Positions 8,803 through 21,309 are shown, counted from the first letter of the stretch. The stretch: 38,998 bases of DNA from Xanthoparmelia taractica (GCA_033085395.1 JANQBS010000331.1:1-38998), one strand, 5' to 3'. A program made the numbers and translations. The notes: a model not told the origin generated them from the sequence alone.

Positions 8803-11056
8803 TTTACTGCCTCTTGCAAAACAACTGAACTTTTTGGCTTGGCATTTCCCCCTCCCCCCCAAGAATTTGAAGGTAAGGGCAAAAGGGTCGCAAAATATAA
8901 GAATTTCAGTCACGTATACATTAACAATCACGTCTGTATAGAACCTACAATTAGTTGCGTTAGAATTATCACAGTTAATTCTACAATCTAATAACTCTAT
9001 ATATACTACGTAACTTTGTTACGCGATGTATAAGGTACTTAAAATTGTAAATTTTTCGAATTTTTTTATTTACTTTTTTTTAGCCCTATTTTAAAAAAAA
9101 TCGAAAAAATCGAGAATTTAAGCTTTCGGGGTATACAATTAATAATAACGTTACGTAATACGAAGAATGACGCAAAAAGTCCTGGACATATCAAGCCCTT
9201 GGCATTCTTGTAGAACTAATAATTAAATTCTTAAATATCTTTATTTTTCGGGCTGCTGCCTTATATAGCTAAGAATATATTATTAAGCACGCTCGACTAA
9301 ATTATAAAAACGTATATCGTCTTCTTCACGACTCTCTTGATACTCGTTATCTTTTTTTAAACGAATAATCTTCGTAATATATCTCGATATACGCTTAATT
9401 TATCTTTGAATTTGACTCTAAGAAAGATTCTCTTAGTACTTCTTTTAAATCTTTATAATCTCTTTTCGAGTTTTTAATATATTATTTTTAATAATTTCTC
9501 GCTTTATTTAAAGTTAATAAGACTTAATTATATTAAGATCTAATAAATTTCTATATTATAGTAGACGTACGATCTCAAATTCTAGAAAGACTAATTCTTA
9601 TTATTTAAAGATATATATCGAGATCTTATTTTTTATTATTATAATATTAAATCGAGATAATTTATATTTTTAAGCGAATTTAAGAAGCTTAGAGATTAGT
9701 ATCTTCTTTTAATAGCGATATTAGTTAATTTCCCTCTTTTTTCTCGTAATAACGCACTTCTTAATCTCTACAATAACCTTTTATTTAAACTTCTTTTTAA
9801 ATAGATTTCAAAGCCTTATATAACGTATTTCTATTTTTAATTTTTAAGCTTCTTTGATCTTCGATTTTAAAATCTTATTAATCTTAGCTAAATTAATCTT
9901 TATTTTCTTCTTTTCGATTATAATTTTCTTCTTTTAAATATAATAAGAATCTTTCTTATTATACGAAAAATAGTCTTAAAATATAAACTCTATAATATTA
10001 ATAAAATATTAATGTATAGTAGACTTAGTAAAAATCTTATTAGATTAACGCTATAATTTAATTTTTCCCCATCTTAAATTTAAGAGAACACTCGTTTCGT
10101 TATTATTTTTAATATTTTATAATTTAATCTTAATATCGTAAAGCGAATTAATATTAAGCTTTTATTATAATCTCTATTAATAACGACTTTTTAATTATTT
10201 TATAGAGCCGAAAATTATTTTAATAAAGAACGTTAAGAATAATTAACGAGCATAGACCTTGCTTAGTAGTCAATATATATAACGTTTTTTTACGCTTATA
10301 GCGATTCTTTCGAATAATAATTAAAATAACACTCTTAATCTTCGAAGTAATAATTATAAAACAATTAAATCTTAACTTATCTATAACGTAATAAAGAAGA
10401 AGTTTCTTTAACTATTCTAAATTATATTCTTAATTCTTAACTTACTTTTAAAGACGAGTAATAGTTTAATAAAAAATTTAAATTATTATAATAATTATTT
10501 TAAAAGTAATTTTAGTCTCGATTAAAATAAGTGCTTATAAACGTGTGTTATCATTATAATTAATACTCTAAGCATTAAATATCTTAAAGAATATAAAAAG
10601 AATAGAGAGTATTAACTCTAAGGAAGTTATATTTATATTATATTCTTCTTCTTTTTCTTATCGTAAGTATACTTAACATTAATAAAAAAAAATTAAATTT
10701 CTAAGAATCTCGAAATATAATTATCGAGACGTGTAGAAAGAATATCGCATATATAGAAATTTGTATATAAAGCACAGATATCTTATGCATAGTATTGATA
10801 GATGTGTGAGAAATTTAGAGTCAGCCCTACAAGAATACCAAGGGCTTGGCATGTCCAGGACTTTTTGCGCCATCCTCCGTATATATAGAGTTATTAGACT
10901 GTAGTGTTAACTATAACGATTCTCACGCAAGTAATTATAGGTTCTATATAGACGTAGTTGTTGATATATATCTTTTTTTCGCGATCCTTTTGCCCTGATT
11001 TTCCTGGTGGGGGGGGGGAAGTGCCAAGCCAAAAAAAGTCAGTTGTTTTGCAAGAG
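8803..11056. mobile_element. TA-flanked inverted-repeat DNA transposon (Tc1/mariner-like?), RIPped
   Basis: The left end (CTGCCTCTTGCAAAACAACT from about 8807) and the reverse complement of the right end at 11055 are the same word, and both are bordered by TA. The inverted similarity continues inward for about 260 bp on the right (10800-11056) and over 400 bp on the left because of a nested insertion: GGCTTGGCA, a C/G-homopolymer, GGGCAAAAGG, CTATATAGAACCTA and GCGCAAAAAGTCCTGGACAT with CAAGCCCTTGG are in both arms. TA flanks and about 2.1 kb without the nested piece suggest Tc1/mariner (Fot/pogo type). The interior (9220-10790) is AT-rich and stop-filled; no transposase motif could be proved. 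Minus-strand lysine-rich stretches are compatible with one. Confidence 0.7.
9006..9160. mobile_element. nested fold-back MITE, about 150 bp
   Basis: The left arm of the larger element has about 145 bp absent from the right arm: after CTCTATATATAC the right arm goes straight to GGAGGATGGCGC, the left arm reaches the equivalent GAAGAATGACGC only at 9162. The extra piece begins TACGTAACTTTGTTACG and ends, in reverse complement, TTACGTAACGTTATT, and its centre (AAATTTTTCGAATTTTTTT facing AAAAAAAATCGAAAAAATCG) is also self-complementary. The whole can fold as one long imperfect hairpin. The target duplication is unresolved between TA and ATAC. Confidence 0.6.
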
Positions 11057-11896
11057 GCAGTATCACGTCGCTGTCGCTTAGCCTCCATGGCTGCAAGATC
11101 TTAATCGCGTGTCCTATAACCACGGTGGGGTCGACCATTTTTAATGAGATATGTGAATAGTCAAGCGAGAAGACACTTAATCTCTGCCTTGACATACGTA
11201 TACCCCCATGTAAACATCAAGTCTTCTGATTGAGACAGACGCAATGATCTATAAAGCCTCGGACGGCGTTGATTGGGTGTTATGGGGTACACATATACCT
11301 CGAAAAAAGAGGCTAGAAAAAGGCCTGAGAACCCGGTTCTCGACAAAGCACGCTTCATTCTCGATTTACCTCGAAACCTCAAGAAAGTAGATGTCGTCAA
11401 AAATTGTACTTTCAATCGAGCTTAGCTAGAAAAGGCTGAGGAGTCGACGTCTGTGCGCAGAAGCCGTGGTTTTTACTTGTTTATAACAAGGGCAGAGACG
11501 ACCAAGCGAAGCTTAAGCACCAGCCTCAACTCCCTGACGATTTCGAGCTTAGTGATTTTTAATATAGGATATGAATATCGATAGTGATGGTGTTCTGGTT
11601 TAACAACTGCCGCTTACCTTCCCCACCTTCCTTTTTAGGTAAACCCAACCAGCTGAGGTGAGCTGACAAGGGAATTAGCTATCAATGGCGGAGGCGACAT
11701 GTGGGTGCGTAGTAATCGATGATAAATCGCCTGATTATAAATCTTGTGTAGCGAGTATGCAGAGGGGATCTGAATCAGCGTGCAGAGTCTTGACATGTCG
11801 TCCTCAGCCTTGAAATGTTTCTGCTTTGCCAAATGTCCGGTGGTCCTTGCGCTCATCTTGCAATTAGAGCACCCTCCTGTCCATTCTCCTTTCTTC
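11057..11896. other. spacer upstream of the first Pth11-like gene
   Basis: About 840 bp of normal base composition with no supportable gene on either strand. The promoter of the downstream membrane-protein gene must lie here. In-frame codons extend upstream of its start to 11780, but the first 39 residues do not look like this family. Confidence 0.4.
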
Positions 11897-12981
11897 ATGG
11901 TAGATAGTGTACCAACTGGTGTCCCGTCAAGGGCCCATCAGATTATCACAACCGCAATCGCTTGCTCTGTACTCTCCACCATCTTTGTGGCATCTCGGAT
12001 ATATACTAGGTCGCGGATTAACTGGACATTAGGCTGGGACGATTACACTGCGCTCCTTACTCTACCGTTTTGCGTCGCCTACGCCGTCCTTATTGGCATT
12101 GCGACTCGCTATGGAATGGGTCTTCACGCCTGGGACTTCCACGGAGACCTTAGAGAACAATACCAAAAGTGGATCTTCATAGCCTCCTGCACCTACTTGC
12201 CGAGTCTACTCGGCTACAAGATGTCCATACTGTTCCTCTATTTGCGGCTCTTTAAAGTCGATCAAAATTTTCGATATTGCACCTGGACCGTCATGTTTAT
12301 CACGCTCGGCTACCTGTTTAGTAATTTCTGGACTCAAATATTCGGATGCCAACCTATTGCTAAATACTGGAAACCCGATATCCCAGGTCACTGCATCCTT
12401 ACGATCAAGGCTGATTACGGGTACGGCTCTCTCAACTTTATAACGGATTTGTTGATATTCATCCTGCCGCTACCCATGGTCTGGCAACTGCAGCTGTCTC
12501 GAAGAGATAAGTTCGGGGTCTCAATCATCTTCATGATTGGCTCTGTGTCAGTCTGTCCCATCGTTCGGCATCTTGAGCGTGCTCAGCTGATCGTGCCTTT
12601 AGAAACTGGGCCGTCGCCATCGTACGTTTCGCCTACGCGGTGCGAGACCTCACTTCAGCAGATCGTCCATGGATAGCCGCAGATACTTTCCTCTGGAGCA
12701 TCATCGAGGTTCATACCGGCCTCATCTGCGCTTGCGTACCTGTCCTTAAGCCACTTTTGAAGCATCTTGTAAAAAGCCTTACCGACCGACCGTGGCCTTT
12801 TCCAAAACGCAAGGTCAGTTGGACAGGAGACGCGCCCAAAGGTGACGGAACACTCAGCCATCGATCGTATATCGAGTTGGAGCATGGAAAAGGAACGAGC
12901 ACGAATACGTCGACTAGCGCACCTAATGGTGGGTATACGCCTGAATCGGTTTCGAATGGAACTGGCACTCTCGAAAGCTAG
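11897..12981 (+). CDS. Pth11-like rhodopsin-domain integral membrane protein
   Basis: Seven-helix plasma-membrane protein of the large fungal 'rhodopsin domain' (Pth11-like) family, thought to act as G-protein-coupled surface receptors. I place the start at 11897 (MVDSVPTG), where the family's short N-terminus precedes helix 1. One 56-nt intron, 12547-12602 (GTCAGT...TTTAG), restores frame and rejoins GSV to NWAVAIVRFAYAVRDL, the conserved sixth-helix region; the product is 342 aa. Helices lie at about 16-34, 51-70, 92-115, 124-146, 176-196, 209-228 and 250-272, with the family motif GWDDY at about 46-50 after helix 1. The tail is hydrophilic, Ser/Thr/Gly-rich. There is no CFEM cysteine module. 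Ligand unknown. Confidence 0.88.
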
Positions 12982-13286
12982 ATGTGATGTTATCTTCGTC
13001 CGTCGGTATTCAAAAGTCCCCTCAATGTAGCCAAGGACCTACAAAGAATAGCATGTGCATCGTCCTGCATTGTGTAGAGTGTGAGATACCGCTCATCATG
13101 AATATTTAATAGACTATCTCCGTGATGGGCGCGTTATAAGGCTGCCATCAGCCTCGGTCAGCCGACAAGGCTCCCGGGTCACAGAGACCCTAACCCTAAC
13201 AATGCATATACTATGTACTCAGCGGGGCTGAACCCGAAGTGTGAAGTACTCAATCGACTACTGTTCTGCTATAGATATTCAAGACC
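12982..13286. other. short intergenic spacer
   Basis: About 300 bp between two plus-strand genes, with no gene seen. It contains CCCTAACCCTAAC at about 13188-13200, two units of the vertebrate/fungal telomere repeat, too few to mean anything alone. Confidence 0.4.
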
Positions 13287-15752
13287 TTGAAGGCGGAAAT
13301 GAACAACCACATCGACCGTCATGGCTTGATGGGCAAAAAGACTGGGGACGGCAGACGGTGGATATATGTTCACAAAGGGAAGCCTAGCACCCGGCAGCCA
13401 AATTATGAACGAACGATCATCTCTCAGCGAGCGAATCTGACTGGCAGCTGTGGCTTCAGACACGCGCCCTATGTTTCTGATATCGATCTGGGAGACGTAG
13501 ATGTGTCTGAGTCTGCAGTTGACTGTAGCGTTGGTGGCCCCATTTTCACTGTGTGGACAACTGTCGCATTTCTGACGGAAGGCGCCAAATCATGCGAGTT
13601 CTGCTACACAATCTGGCTTGGCCTGCAACAATATCGCTTTTTTTGGGAGTGCAAATGGAACAGGCTCAATTATCTTTACGCCTTGCAAGATCATGTGGAC
13701 GAATATACGGAAGAGCAATACTACTTACTGGCCAACGAGAATATATATGGCTTCGAACCCGTTGCTGATCGCCTAGTCGATGAACGGAGAGTCTTCCTGA
13801 GCTTGAATTATACGCGGAAAATTGGATACTTGGAGGCACGGCTTTTGATCGAGCCAAGAGGTAATTCTACGTATGATCGCAACGAACTTTTGATAGATCT
13901 TGATTACTTCACTCTGGAAGGTGAGACTCACTTACTCGCACTTATATGATGCATCGTGTGTATCATCAGTGATGTGCACATGCGCTATTGAAAGCTTGCC
14001 AGAATTGCTGTTTGGTTAGGAATGCTAACTAGAACAGGCAAGCCCAGTCCATGGAGCGCATTCGGAACATCTGCACAGGTAGCTCCAAACGTCCTCAGTG
14101 ATACTTGTACCCAGCGGTTAAGTCAATGGATTGAGGATTGTATCACCAACCACTCCTCATGTAAAAGCCTCCCGCAGAGAGCCAGGCCTGCCAGATTGTT
14201 GAAGGTCGGGCTCTCAACGGATACAGCTGATCCTACGGTTAGTTTGATTTCTATCGATCAAGAGAACGACTACAAGTACGTCGCGCTTAGTCACTATTGG
14301 GCTCGCAGCAAACCCATTAAGACAACGTCGCTGAACGTGCACGAAAGATCTGCGGGGATACAGTGGGGCGATCTACCCGAGGTCTTTCAAGATACAGTCC
14401 GGTTGTCACTTCGACTGGGTATAAGGTATATCTGGATCGATTCCTTGTGCATCATTCAAGGCGACGAAACAGACTGGCTAGCTGAATCGCCCAAAATGCT
14501 AGCCATCTATCAAAATGCCTATGTGGTTTTTGCAGCTCACGGGCATACGCTTGCTCTGGAAAAGGAAGAGAAAAGTTGTACCTTCGAGGGAATCACTGAC
14601 AGTATCGCCAGCTTTAGCGACACAGACGTGATGGTCCGGCATTCCATCGATCATGACAATTTTGTAAACCCGGCTGATGATACCGACAGCTGGTTTGGAA
14701 GGGCTTGGTGCTTCCAAGAGCGCCTTTTCAGCTCAAGAATCCTCCATTTCGGCGGTACGCAAGAAGAGATATGGTTTGAGTGCAATGAACATGTACGCTG
14801 CGAATGTGGCGGAATGGCCCACGTCGCACAAGACGGCGCCGACTCAACGTGGAGTCATCAAAAGGCGCATTTTGCTCGCGCTCTCAAGAAGTCAGAAGCT
14901 TTACAATCCGAGGAACGCATGGAACTCGTATGGCGAACCTATAGTGCCCTTTGTGAAACCTTTACATCCCAAGGGTTGACCCACCCAGCAGACACCCTAG
15001 TGGCTTTTTCTAGCCTCATTGAGCGGCTAAGTCCATACCTAGGAGAATACTTTGCAGGCCTCTGGAAGCACAATATCCTCGTCGGCTTGCAATGGGAATC
15101 AGTGGATGGTCGAAAAAGCCAGCGCCATCCATCATATGTCGCGCCTTCATTTTCATGGGCATCCAGGAGCGGACCCATTGTCTGGTACATTTCAGATGAG
15201 TACCTCACGCCGAATCGTGAGAAATGCACCTTGGCCGAAGTGCTTGACATCCGCTGTGAGAGTACGCTAGGGTCGTCATTTGGACGGTACCTTAGCGGTT
15301 ACATCAAATTGCGCGGCTGCATCACCACTATGCGGTTTGAGGATATACCCGGCTGTTATAGTCTCGGGCGACTAAAGATCTTTAAGGAGACTGCATCAGA
15401 CGCAACTAAGGACAGGAAATCGCGGAGTATAATCAAAAAAGTGTTCAATGGATCGAAAAAAGTCGACAAAACGTCAGAAACCTACGAAAGCCAACAACGC
15501 AGACAAATAGAAGAAGACTGTTGCTGGGTATGCATGGATGCTGTCGAAGATATGTTGGAGGCCAGAGCCAAGACTGTGACTTGCCTCGACATTATGCGCG
15601 ATAAGGTTCCTGTGGGCTCTCGAGCGTATATCTCTGCGTTGGTCCTTTGGCCAGTACCCGGCGCAGCTGGACATTTTCGTCGTATTGGCTTCTCAACTAT
15701 GACCGCGGAGTTCTTCCAAGGCGCAGAGCTAGCTGATGTCACGATCGTGTGA
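13287..15752 (+). CDS. HET-domain (heterokaryon incompatibility) protein
   Basis: Large HET-domain protein of the type that controls non-self recognition after hyphal fusion. Two exons, 13287-13920 and 14038-15752, are joined by a 117-nt intron (GTGAGA...AACAG, phase 1) that links FTLEG to KPSPWSAFG; 782 aa. The HET domain spans about residues 290-440: YKYVALSHYWA, then LPEVFQDTVRL and RYIWIDSLCIIQGDETDW, followed by YQNAYVVFAA and GRAWCFQERL. The N-terminal 290 residues hold CEFCYTIW, like the cysteine-containing leader in many HET proteins; the C-terminal half is variable, as usual. The start is uncertain: no conserved N-terminus is visible and an extra upstream exon is possible. No NACHT or repeat domain is fused. 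Confidence 0.88.
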
Positions 15753-16587
15753 CCCTACTTTGACATAGTCTTTGAAGTTACTCTAATTGCTCTTCACGAT
15801 TTGTATTCTGAATCTGGCTCCTTTGAAATGTTAGGAATCCCTTGTAGGCCTTGGACCCAAGTGCTACGTATGTCGAGTAAGGACATCGTCTTCTCAAACG
15901 ATAATAAACGATTTTTTTTAAAAAAAAATTGACCTAGCATAAGTATACAGGGAAAGTCTGTAATCGCCTTTTTATAAAGTTTATAGTACTATTACTTCTA
16001 AACTATCTTTATGTAATATACATTAAAGCGGGCAGAATTCGGTCGATTTGCAACAGGTAGTAAGTCTATATCTATTAACGAAGTATGTCACTATCCTGGT
16101 ACTTGTCCTCCGTTTGCCAAGTCGATGTGTCAGATCAATTTTGGTCCGGAGAAGACTCAGACTAATGAAGCAGTCAATCCCACTACACACATATTATATC
16201 GTGACATGAACAACTGGAACGTCATTATCCTGATCGCCGCTTTTAGGCCGAGAACATGAAATATATGAACAAATCATAGGTGACAATACTTTTGTATCCT
16301 GTCTGAAAGATTACAGGGTTCACTAAAGGACGAGAAAGGCGCAGGGATAATGGAAGGGTATGAGAAGGTAGCAAGTTTTTTGCGTATGTAGCTCTGATGC
16401 GTGGGAGGTAGCTGGCCGGTGCTTGTGGAAGGGACATTAGGCTGCGAGCACCCTTATAGGACGGAGTCATAACACGATGATGGTACGATGCTCGATCTAA
16501 TTTTATCTGGACAGAATCCCATCATGGACTCTGCCTTTTGCTGGTATGATACCAATTCCGACTTTCCTACCCGATATGCCAAACTCG
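15753..16587. other. convergent intergenic region
   Basis: About 835 bp between the ends of the HET gene and the first GMC oxidoreductase gene. It contains an A/T-homopolymer stretch (15910-15930) and an AT-rich patch to about 16030, but no gene. It should hold both 3' UTRs. Confidence 0.5.
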
Positions 16588-18800
16588 CTATGGCTTTTCC
16601 ATAAGCCTACGGGCGGTAGCCGTGTCTCCAGCTGAAAATGAAGAGCTTGTGTTTGAAGTCCCAAGGATGTCATCCGCGATCTTCTCGGCAAGAGCGTCTT
16701 ACGCATGTTAGTAAGTTCCAGGACTCAGGAGTATCAAGGATTGGCCTCCTTACAGACAGTTGCTTGGGGATGCCCTGGTGGAAGTAGAGGGAATGCACTG
16801 GCGTCCACGACTCGAAGGCCTTGTACACCAATGACTCTAGCTGGAGAAAAGATGGCAAGTTAGTTAAGCCCCAGCGCCTATTGCATTCCAACACGTGGAT
16901 AAAGGCTAGCGTACCTTGCGAGTCAACAACCGCCATCGAATCACTTACCATGCCCATGCGATTAGTTCCAGCAGCATGGTGAATGGCGTCCGAACTGGAC
17001 ATGATCACCTTGAGAATGTCTTGATCTGTTGTGACATTCTCACCAGGGAATGCTTCAGAACCGATAAGGACCGGCTTCACAGCCGTGCTTTGGAAAACAG
17101 CACGGGCACGCTTGAATCCCGCAACCGCAACTTCCTGATCGCGTGGATCGGTAAGCCAGTTTGGGTTGACTACTGGGTGGATGCTTGTGTCGTTGGAGAC
17201 AATACTGACGTTCCCCCTGGAGAATGGTGCGATTAGCGCGATGCAGACGGCGGTGTAGTTCTTGAGGTCTGGCGCTCCGAATACGAAATCGTTCAGGCGT
17301 CCAGTATAGGCGTCGAGCGAGAGAATCTCAATGTCTGGCCAGTCACCACCGAATGTTACGTCAAGATCGTTTCGAGTGGAAATGGAAACGGCGCCCGGAG
17401 GGAGCTTTTCGAAAGCTATCGCAATGGTCAGTGAAGAACTATTCAATGACTGAGGCAACCTATGGATATGAGTTTCAGTTACCCAGCAGATCTCCTCCGA
17501 CATTAGTCAAGATTCCGGTCCGATTGATAATGTATTCTTGTGTCGCCCGCGCCGCAAATGCAGGGTCGCCCAAGAAATTATGGGTGACAGTGTTAACGTC
17601 GTATGCTGGGCCAAAGAAAATGTGGTCCCACATGTTTTGACCAACGCCAGGCCTATCAGAAATCACATCGATTCCGTTGCTTTGAAGAACAGCTGCAGGT
17701 CCAATGCCTGAAACCATCAACATCTGAGGTGAGCGAAAGCTTCCAGAGGAAACGATGACCTCCTTGTTCGCGTTAATCGTGTAGGTCACGCTCCCACTGC
17801 CGAGTCCTGAAGTCTCCACCATGACGCCGGTGGCTTTCCTGTTGTCGTCGAACAACACCTTTTTAGCCAAAGTCTCCCGGTATACAAGTAGATTATTGTT
17901 AAGTTGAAGAGCCTCACGAAGGAATGATGACTCTGATGTGCTGCGTACTTGCGTGATCGGGTCGATGGTTTGTGCAATCCAGGTCCAGCCGAGTAGGTTG
18001 CCACTTGACATACCAGGCAACTGTTTGAGGCCAATGGCGCTAAGACCGAGGGAAAGCCAGGATGCCGCAGGGCTTGCGAAGTTTGGATATGAAACTTGTA
18101 GAGGCCCCCCCGAGCCGCTGTATGCAGACACATCGTATACTGGAGTGGCATTAAGTGCTCTGGCTCCTTGGTTTGGCGGGCTAAAATGAACGCTCTTTTT
18201 CAAATACGTGAGGAAATTAGAGAAGGTGTAGCTTTGGTCGCCAACAGCGTCAGCCCACTTTTGATAGGAGCCCGCAGATCCTCGCTGATACCACATGAAG
18301 TTTCTGGCACTGTCCCCTCCAAGAGTTCGTCCTTGTGGGTAGAGCACCGAAACCCCTCCGAAACCAGGCTGAGGCGTAGTTTGCTGCCTCCAGTCGATCA
18401 GAGGGTTTTGAATCGCCGGATTCTTTCCGAGGTAGTAGGAAGCATCGGCGGGGATCTCTGTCAAATTACCGTTGTCGAGTTCGTAGAAGCTGCCGGCTTC
18501 AATGACGGCGACGGTATGCTTTTCAGCCAAGCGACGCGCGATGGCCAACCCTGCTGTTCCACCACCAACAACTACGTAATCGTATGAAGCAGGAATATCA
18601 ACTTGACCGAAATGAGAACCCAGAAGTCCCTGGGCCAGTAGCCGCTCATTGAAAAGGAGCGATCTGGACCTGGCATGTGCGTATGGGCAGACTGAAAGTG
18701 CAACTTGAGCTAGCAAGGCCCAGAAAGCCACAGACATCATAGTCATGGGGAGATGCGTGATGGAGAAAAAGCAGAAGGCCAAGACAAGTGAAAGCACCAA
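16588..18800 (-). CDS. secreted GMC oxidoreductase (aryl-alcohol/choline-type family)
   Basis: FAD-dependent glucose-methanol-choline oxidoreductase that oxidises an alcohol, probably extracellularly. Four exons: 18800-17483, 17415-16915, 16840-16754 and 16697-16588, with introns of 67, 74 and 56 nt, give 671 aa. FAD-binding motif VVGGGTAG lies at about 76-84; signature GRTLGGDSARNFMWYQRG follows; the second GMC signature GSFRSPQMLMVSGIGP is present. The active-site pair is His about 586 in HHAAGT and His about 630 in PPGHPQ; both become readable only after removing the last two introns. A signal-peptide-like segment ends near ALSVCPYAHA; starts at Met19, 21 or 22 (18746-18737) would fit a signal peptide better than Met1. 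Substrate cannot be told; the layout resembles secreted aryl-alcohol oxidase-like enzymes. Confidence 0.9.
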
Positions 18801-19531
18801 TGCGTAAGGTCAAATGATAAGAAGAGTACACAGTCGAGAGAGCAAAGTAGGTACCGAGTTTAAATAACGAAGTTCGCTCGTAACTTACGGATTGCGGGGA
18901 TACTCACATTAGCGCTGGCAGGATAAACGCATCTATATCGATAAAGGTATGCACCGTGCAGCATCATAACCTCATCCCCACATTGCGCTTCTTTCCAAAG
19001 CTCCACTTGAGATACCATGCGATCTTTGGCATGTGGCTGCCAGTTCTTCGGCTTCCTGTCGAAGTCCGCAGTCCAGCTTCGGCCTGTGAGCCACTTTAGA
19101 ACACGTACCGGTTGATCTTATTTTCACTCCTTTCAGCCGCTACCTTAATATTCACTCTCATGCACACATCTTTCCTCAGATCTTTCTTGAAGGGGGTGTT
19201 ACTAGGCGGGGCTACGCCTGCCTCGGAAGTTTGGCTCTCGCTTACCGCCCGTCCCGCGAAGCGTTCTACTAAAGAAGCACCAGAAGCGTACTTTAGGTAC
19301 CCACGGACCACTGTTCCTTACAGGCGAGCTAACGCGCGCATATCAGAGGCAAAGTTTTCAACTGGATAAGCTCCAACCTATCTTCCTATTACCCTCGAAG
19401 CTCCAACGCTTCTTGCACAGTAATATACGTATGTATCATTCAGATGAACTCCGTCTCCTCGGCATCGTACCCTATCAGGGCGCAAAATCTGAAAAAGAGA
19501 TTTGACAATGGCTTCTTTTACCGACCAGACT
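18801..19531. other. spacer between the two GMC genes
   Basis: About 730 bp containing the promoter of the secreted GMC gene and the 3' region of the next. Open stretches here on both strands lack any recognisable domain; I see no gene. Confidence 0.4.
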
Positions 19532-21309
19532 TTACTCACTCTTTCCTCTCCAGCTAGTTGTGATAATATCCGCTGCGTGCTCTGCCAACGCGTAAGTCAC
19601 GACCTGATAATGCGCCCCAATTGGGCACGGTAGCACACTCGCGTCCACAACCCTGAGCCTTTCCACCCCCATGACTCTCAACTCGTTATCGACGACCTTC
19701 CACATTGCCGCACTTCCAGCAGGGTGGAACCACGTAGCCGCACTCCTCTTCACCCACTTATCAATATCCTCGTCGGTGCTCTTACTAGTCAAGGCCTCGA
19801 AACCCGCTGGTACAACTTCTCCATCCACTATCGCCTGACCTTCTGAAGTCTCGAGAGCACGCATCGCGAGACGCATGCCCTCACGTATGACGACACGATC
19901 GGCCTCGGTAGCGTAGTAATTTGAGTCAATAAGCGGATCGGCGCTAGGGTCGGCCGATCTAAGACGCACGCTGCCACGGGATGTTGGCAAAAGATTGAGT
20001 GTGCCGACCGTTAGACAGGGTCCGTCGAAAGGTATGTTGAGGTCAGTGAGGGGCGCTTCAGTTGGAGCGTAGATTGGGAGGATCTGATGAAAAGGCCCAC
20101 TGTCAGACCCTCATACTAAAGGGAAGATGAAGAAAGAAGCGGTTACATACCTCGATATGCCCCATTGTGGGTTGAAGATGCGGGTGCTGATTCGTGACGT
20201 TTTGCATCCGATCCTTCATCATGGCAGCCTGTAAAGCCTCTCGCGGCGCGGAAGCGGTAACCACCAGGTCAGCAGGAATCCCTGGAAGATAGGAAGGATG
20301 GTTCCAGCCTTCAGCTCCGACGACGAGATTGTTCTGTGGGTTCTTGATCTATATGCAAAGGCGCCAGACGGTGAGTCCCCAGAGCAAGACCCTCATAAAT
20401 CAGGCGTGAGCTTCGTACCTTATAAAATTGCGCCATACAGACGTGATCATGAAAGTTGAGGCCGACTTCTGGCGCGTCAATAAGTTGCTTGATGCCATGC
20501 TTCGAGAGCTCATCTGCAGGTCCGATGCCCGAAAGCATGAGTATCTGTGGCGTACGAAGGGAGCCGCAGCAAACGATGACTTCCCGGTTAGCCGTTATCG
20601 TTCGCCCGCTGGTCAGTTCCGCACCCTTAGCAACACCCTTCTCAAGTCTGATGCGGCTGACTATCGAGTCTGTGAGAACCGTGACGCCCTTTAACCCGTA
20701 AGCTTCGCTGGCGGGCTGCCGCACTCCCGCTCGCCAATTTTCAGTATAGGGAGCAATCCCGATGGGATTCCCTCCGTTGGCATCAAGATTTTCCGGTAGA
20801 ACCGTGCCCTTGATAAAAGATGTGCGCAGAAGCTCCTTCAAAGGATACTTGCGAGCAGAAGCGGTAGTGTGTATGGGACCCTCGAACCCATACTGGCGTG
20901 GATCCGCGCCCTTGGGATCGTGGTGACTCTCAGTCTTTCGAAACCAGGGTAGCATACCGTCGTAGCTCCAACGCTTGTCGCCAACAATGTCTGACCAGAG
21001 ATTGTAATCATCAGCTCCGCCACGAGTCCACATAGCATAATTGACGGAGCTGGAACCCGAAAGGACCCTGCCGCCGGAATTGTAGACTTGTCGACCGTCA
21101 TAGTGTCTTTGAGGTACTGTATGGTAATTGTATTCGAGGGGACTCATGTGCAGTTGGAAGGTACCCATAGGCTCAATGAGAAACGGGTTGTCATGCTCAT
21201 CGGGTCCGGCCTCGACCAATGTGACAGACGCCGACGGATCATATTCCTTAATACAAGATGCAATTGTGCAGCCGGCAAGGCCACCTCCAAGAATGAGATA
21301 ATCTGTCAT
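19532..21309 (-). CDS. GMC oxidoreductase, no signal peptide (choline dehydrogenase-like)
   Basis: FAD-dependent alcohol oxidase/dehydrogenase of the GMC family, probably intracellular. Three exons: 21309-20419, 20348-20151 and 20083-19532; both introns (70 and 67 nt) are phase 0 with GTACGA/GTATGT donors; 546 aa. I chose Met at 21309 (MTDYLILGGGLAG) because the FAD-binding fold starts right there, as in cytosolic members. GRVLSGSSSVNYAMWTRG and GSLRTPQILMLSGIGP are the two GMC signatures. The catalytic pair is His about 483 (WFHPAGS) and His about 521 (GAHYQ). It lies in the same orientation as the secreted GMC gene downstream, but the two proteins differ strongly, so they are old paralogues rather than a recent duplication. 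Confidence 0.9.

Noticed and set aside
8584..8931. 115-codon minus-strand open stretch
   Set aside because: It starts inside the inverted arm of the TA-flanked element and shows no domain or splice partner.
10894..11195. Overlapping 64- and 83-codon minus-strand stretches
   Set aside because: They run through the right inverted arm including its G-homopolymer; translation of repeat DNA.
13188..13200. CCCTAACCCTAAC, and GGGTTAGGGTTAG at 28895-28908, as interstitial telomere repeats
   Set aside because: Only two units each; common by chance and with no other sign of a former chromosome end.
11897..21309. A secondary-metabolite gene cluster
   Set aside because: No polyketide synthase, peptide synthetase, terpene synthase, transporter or pathway transcription factor is present.
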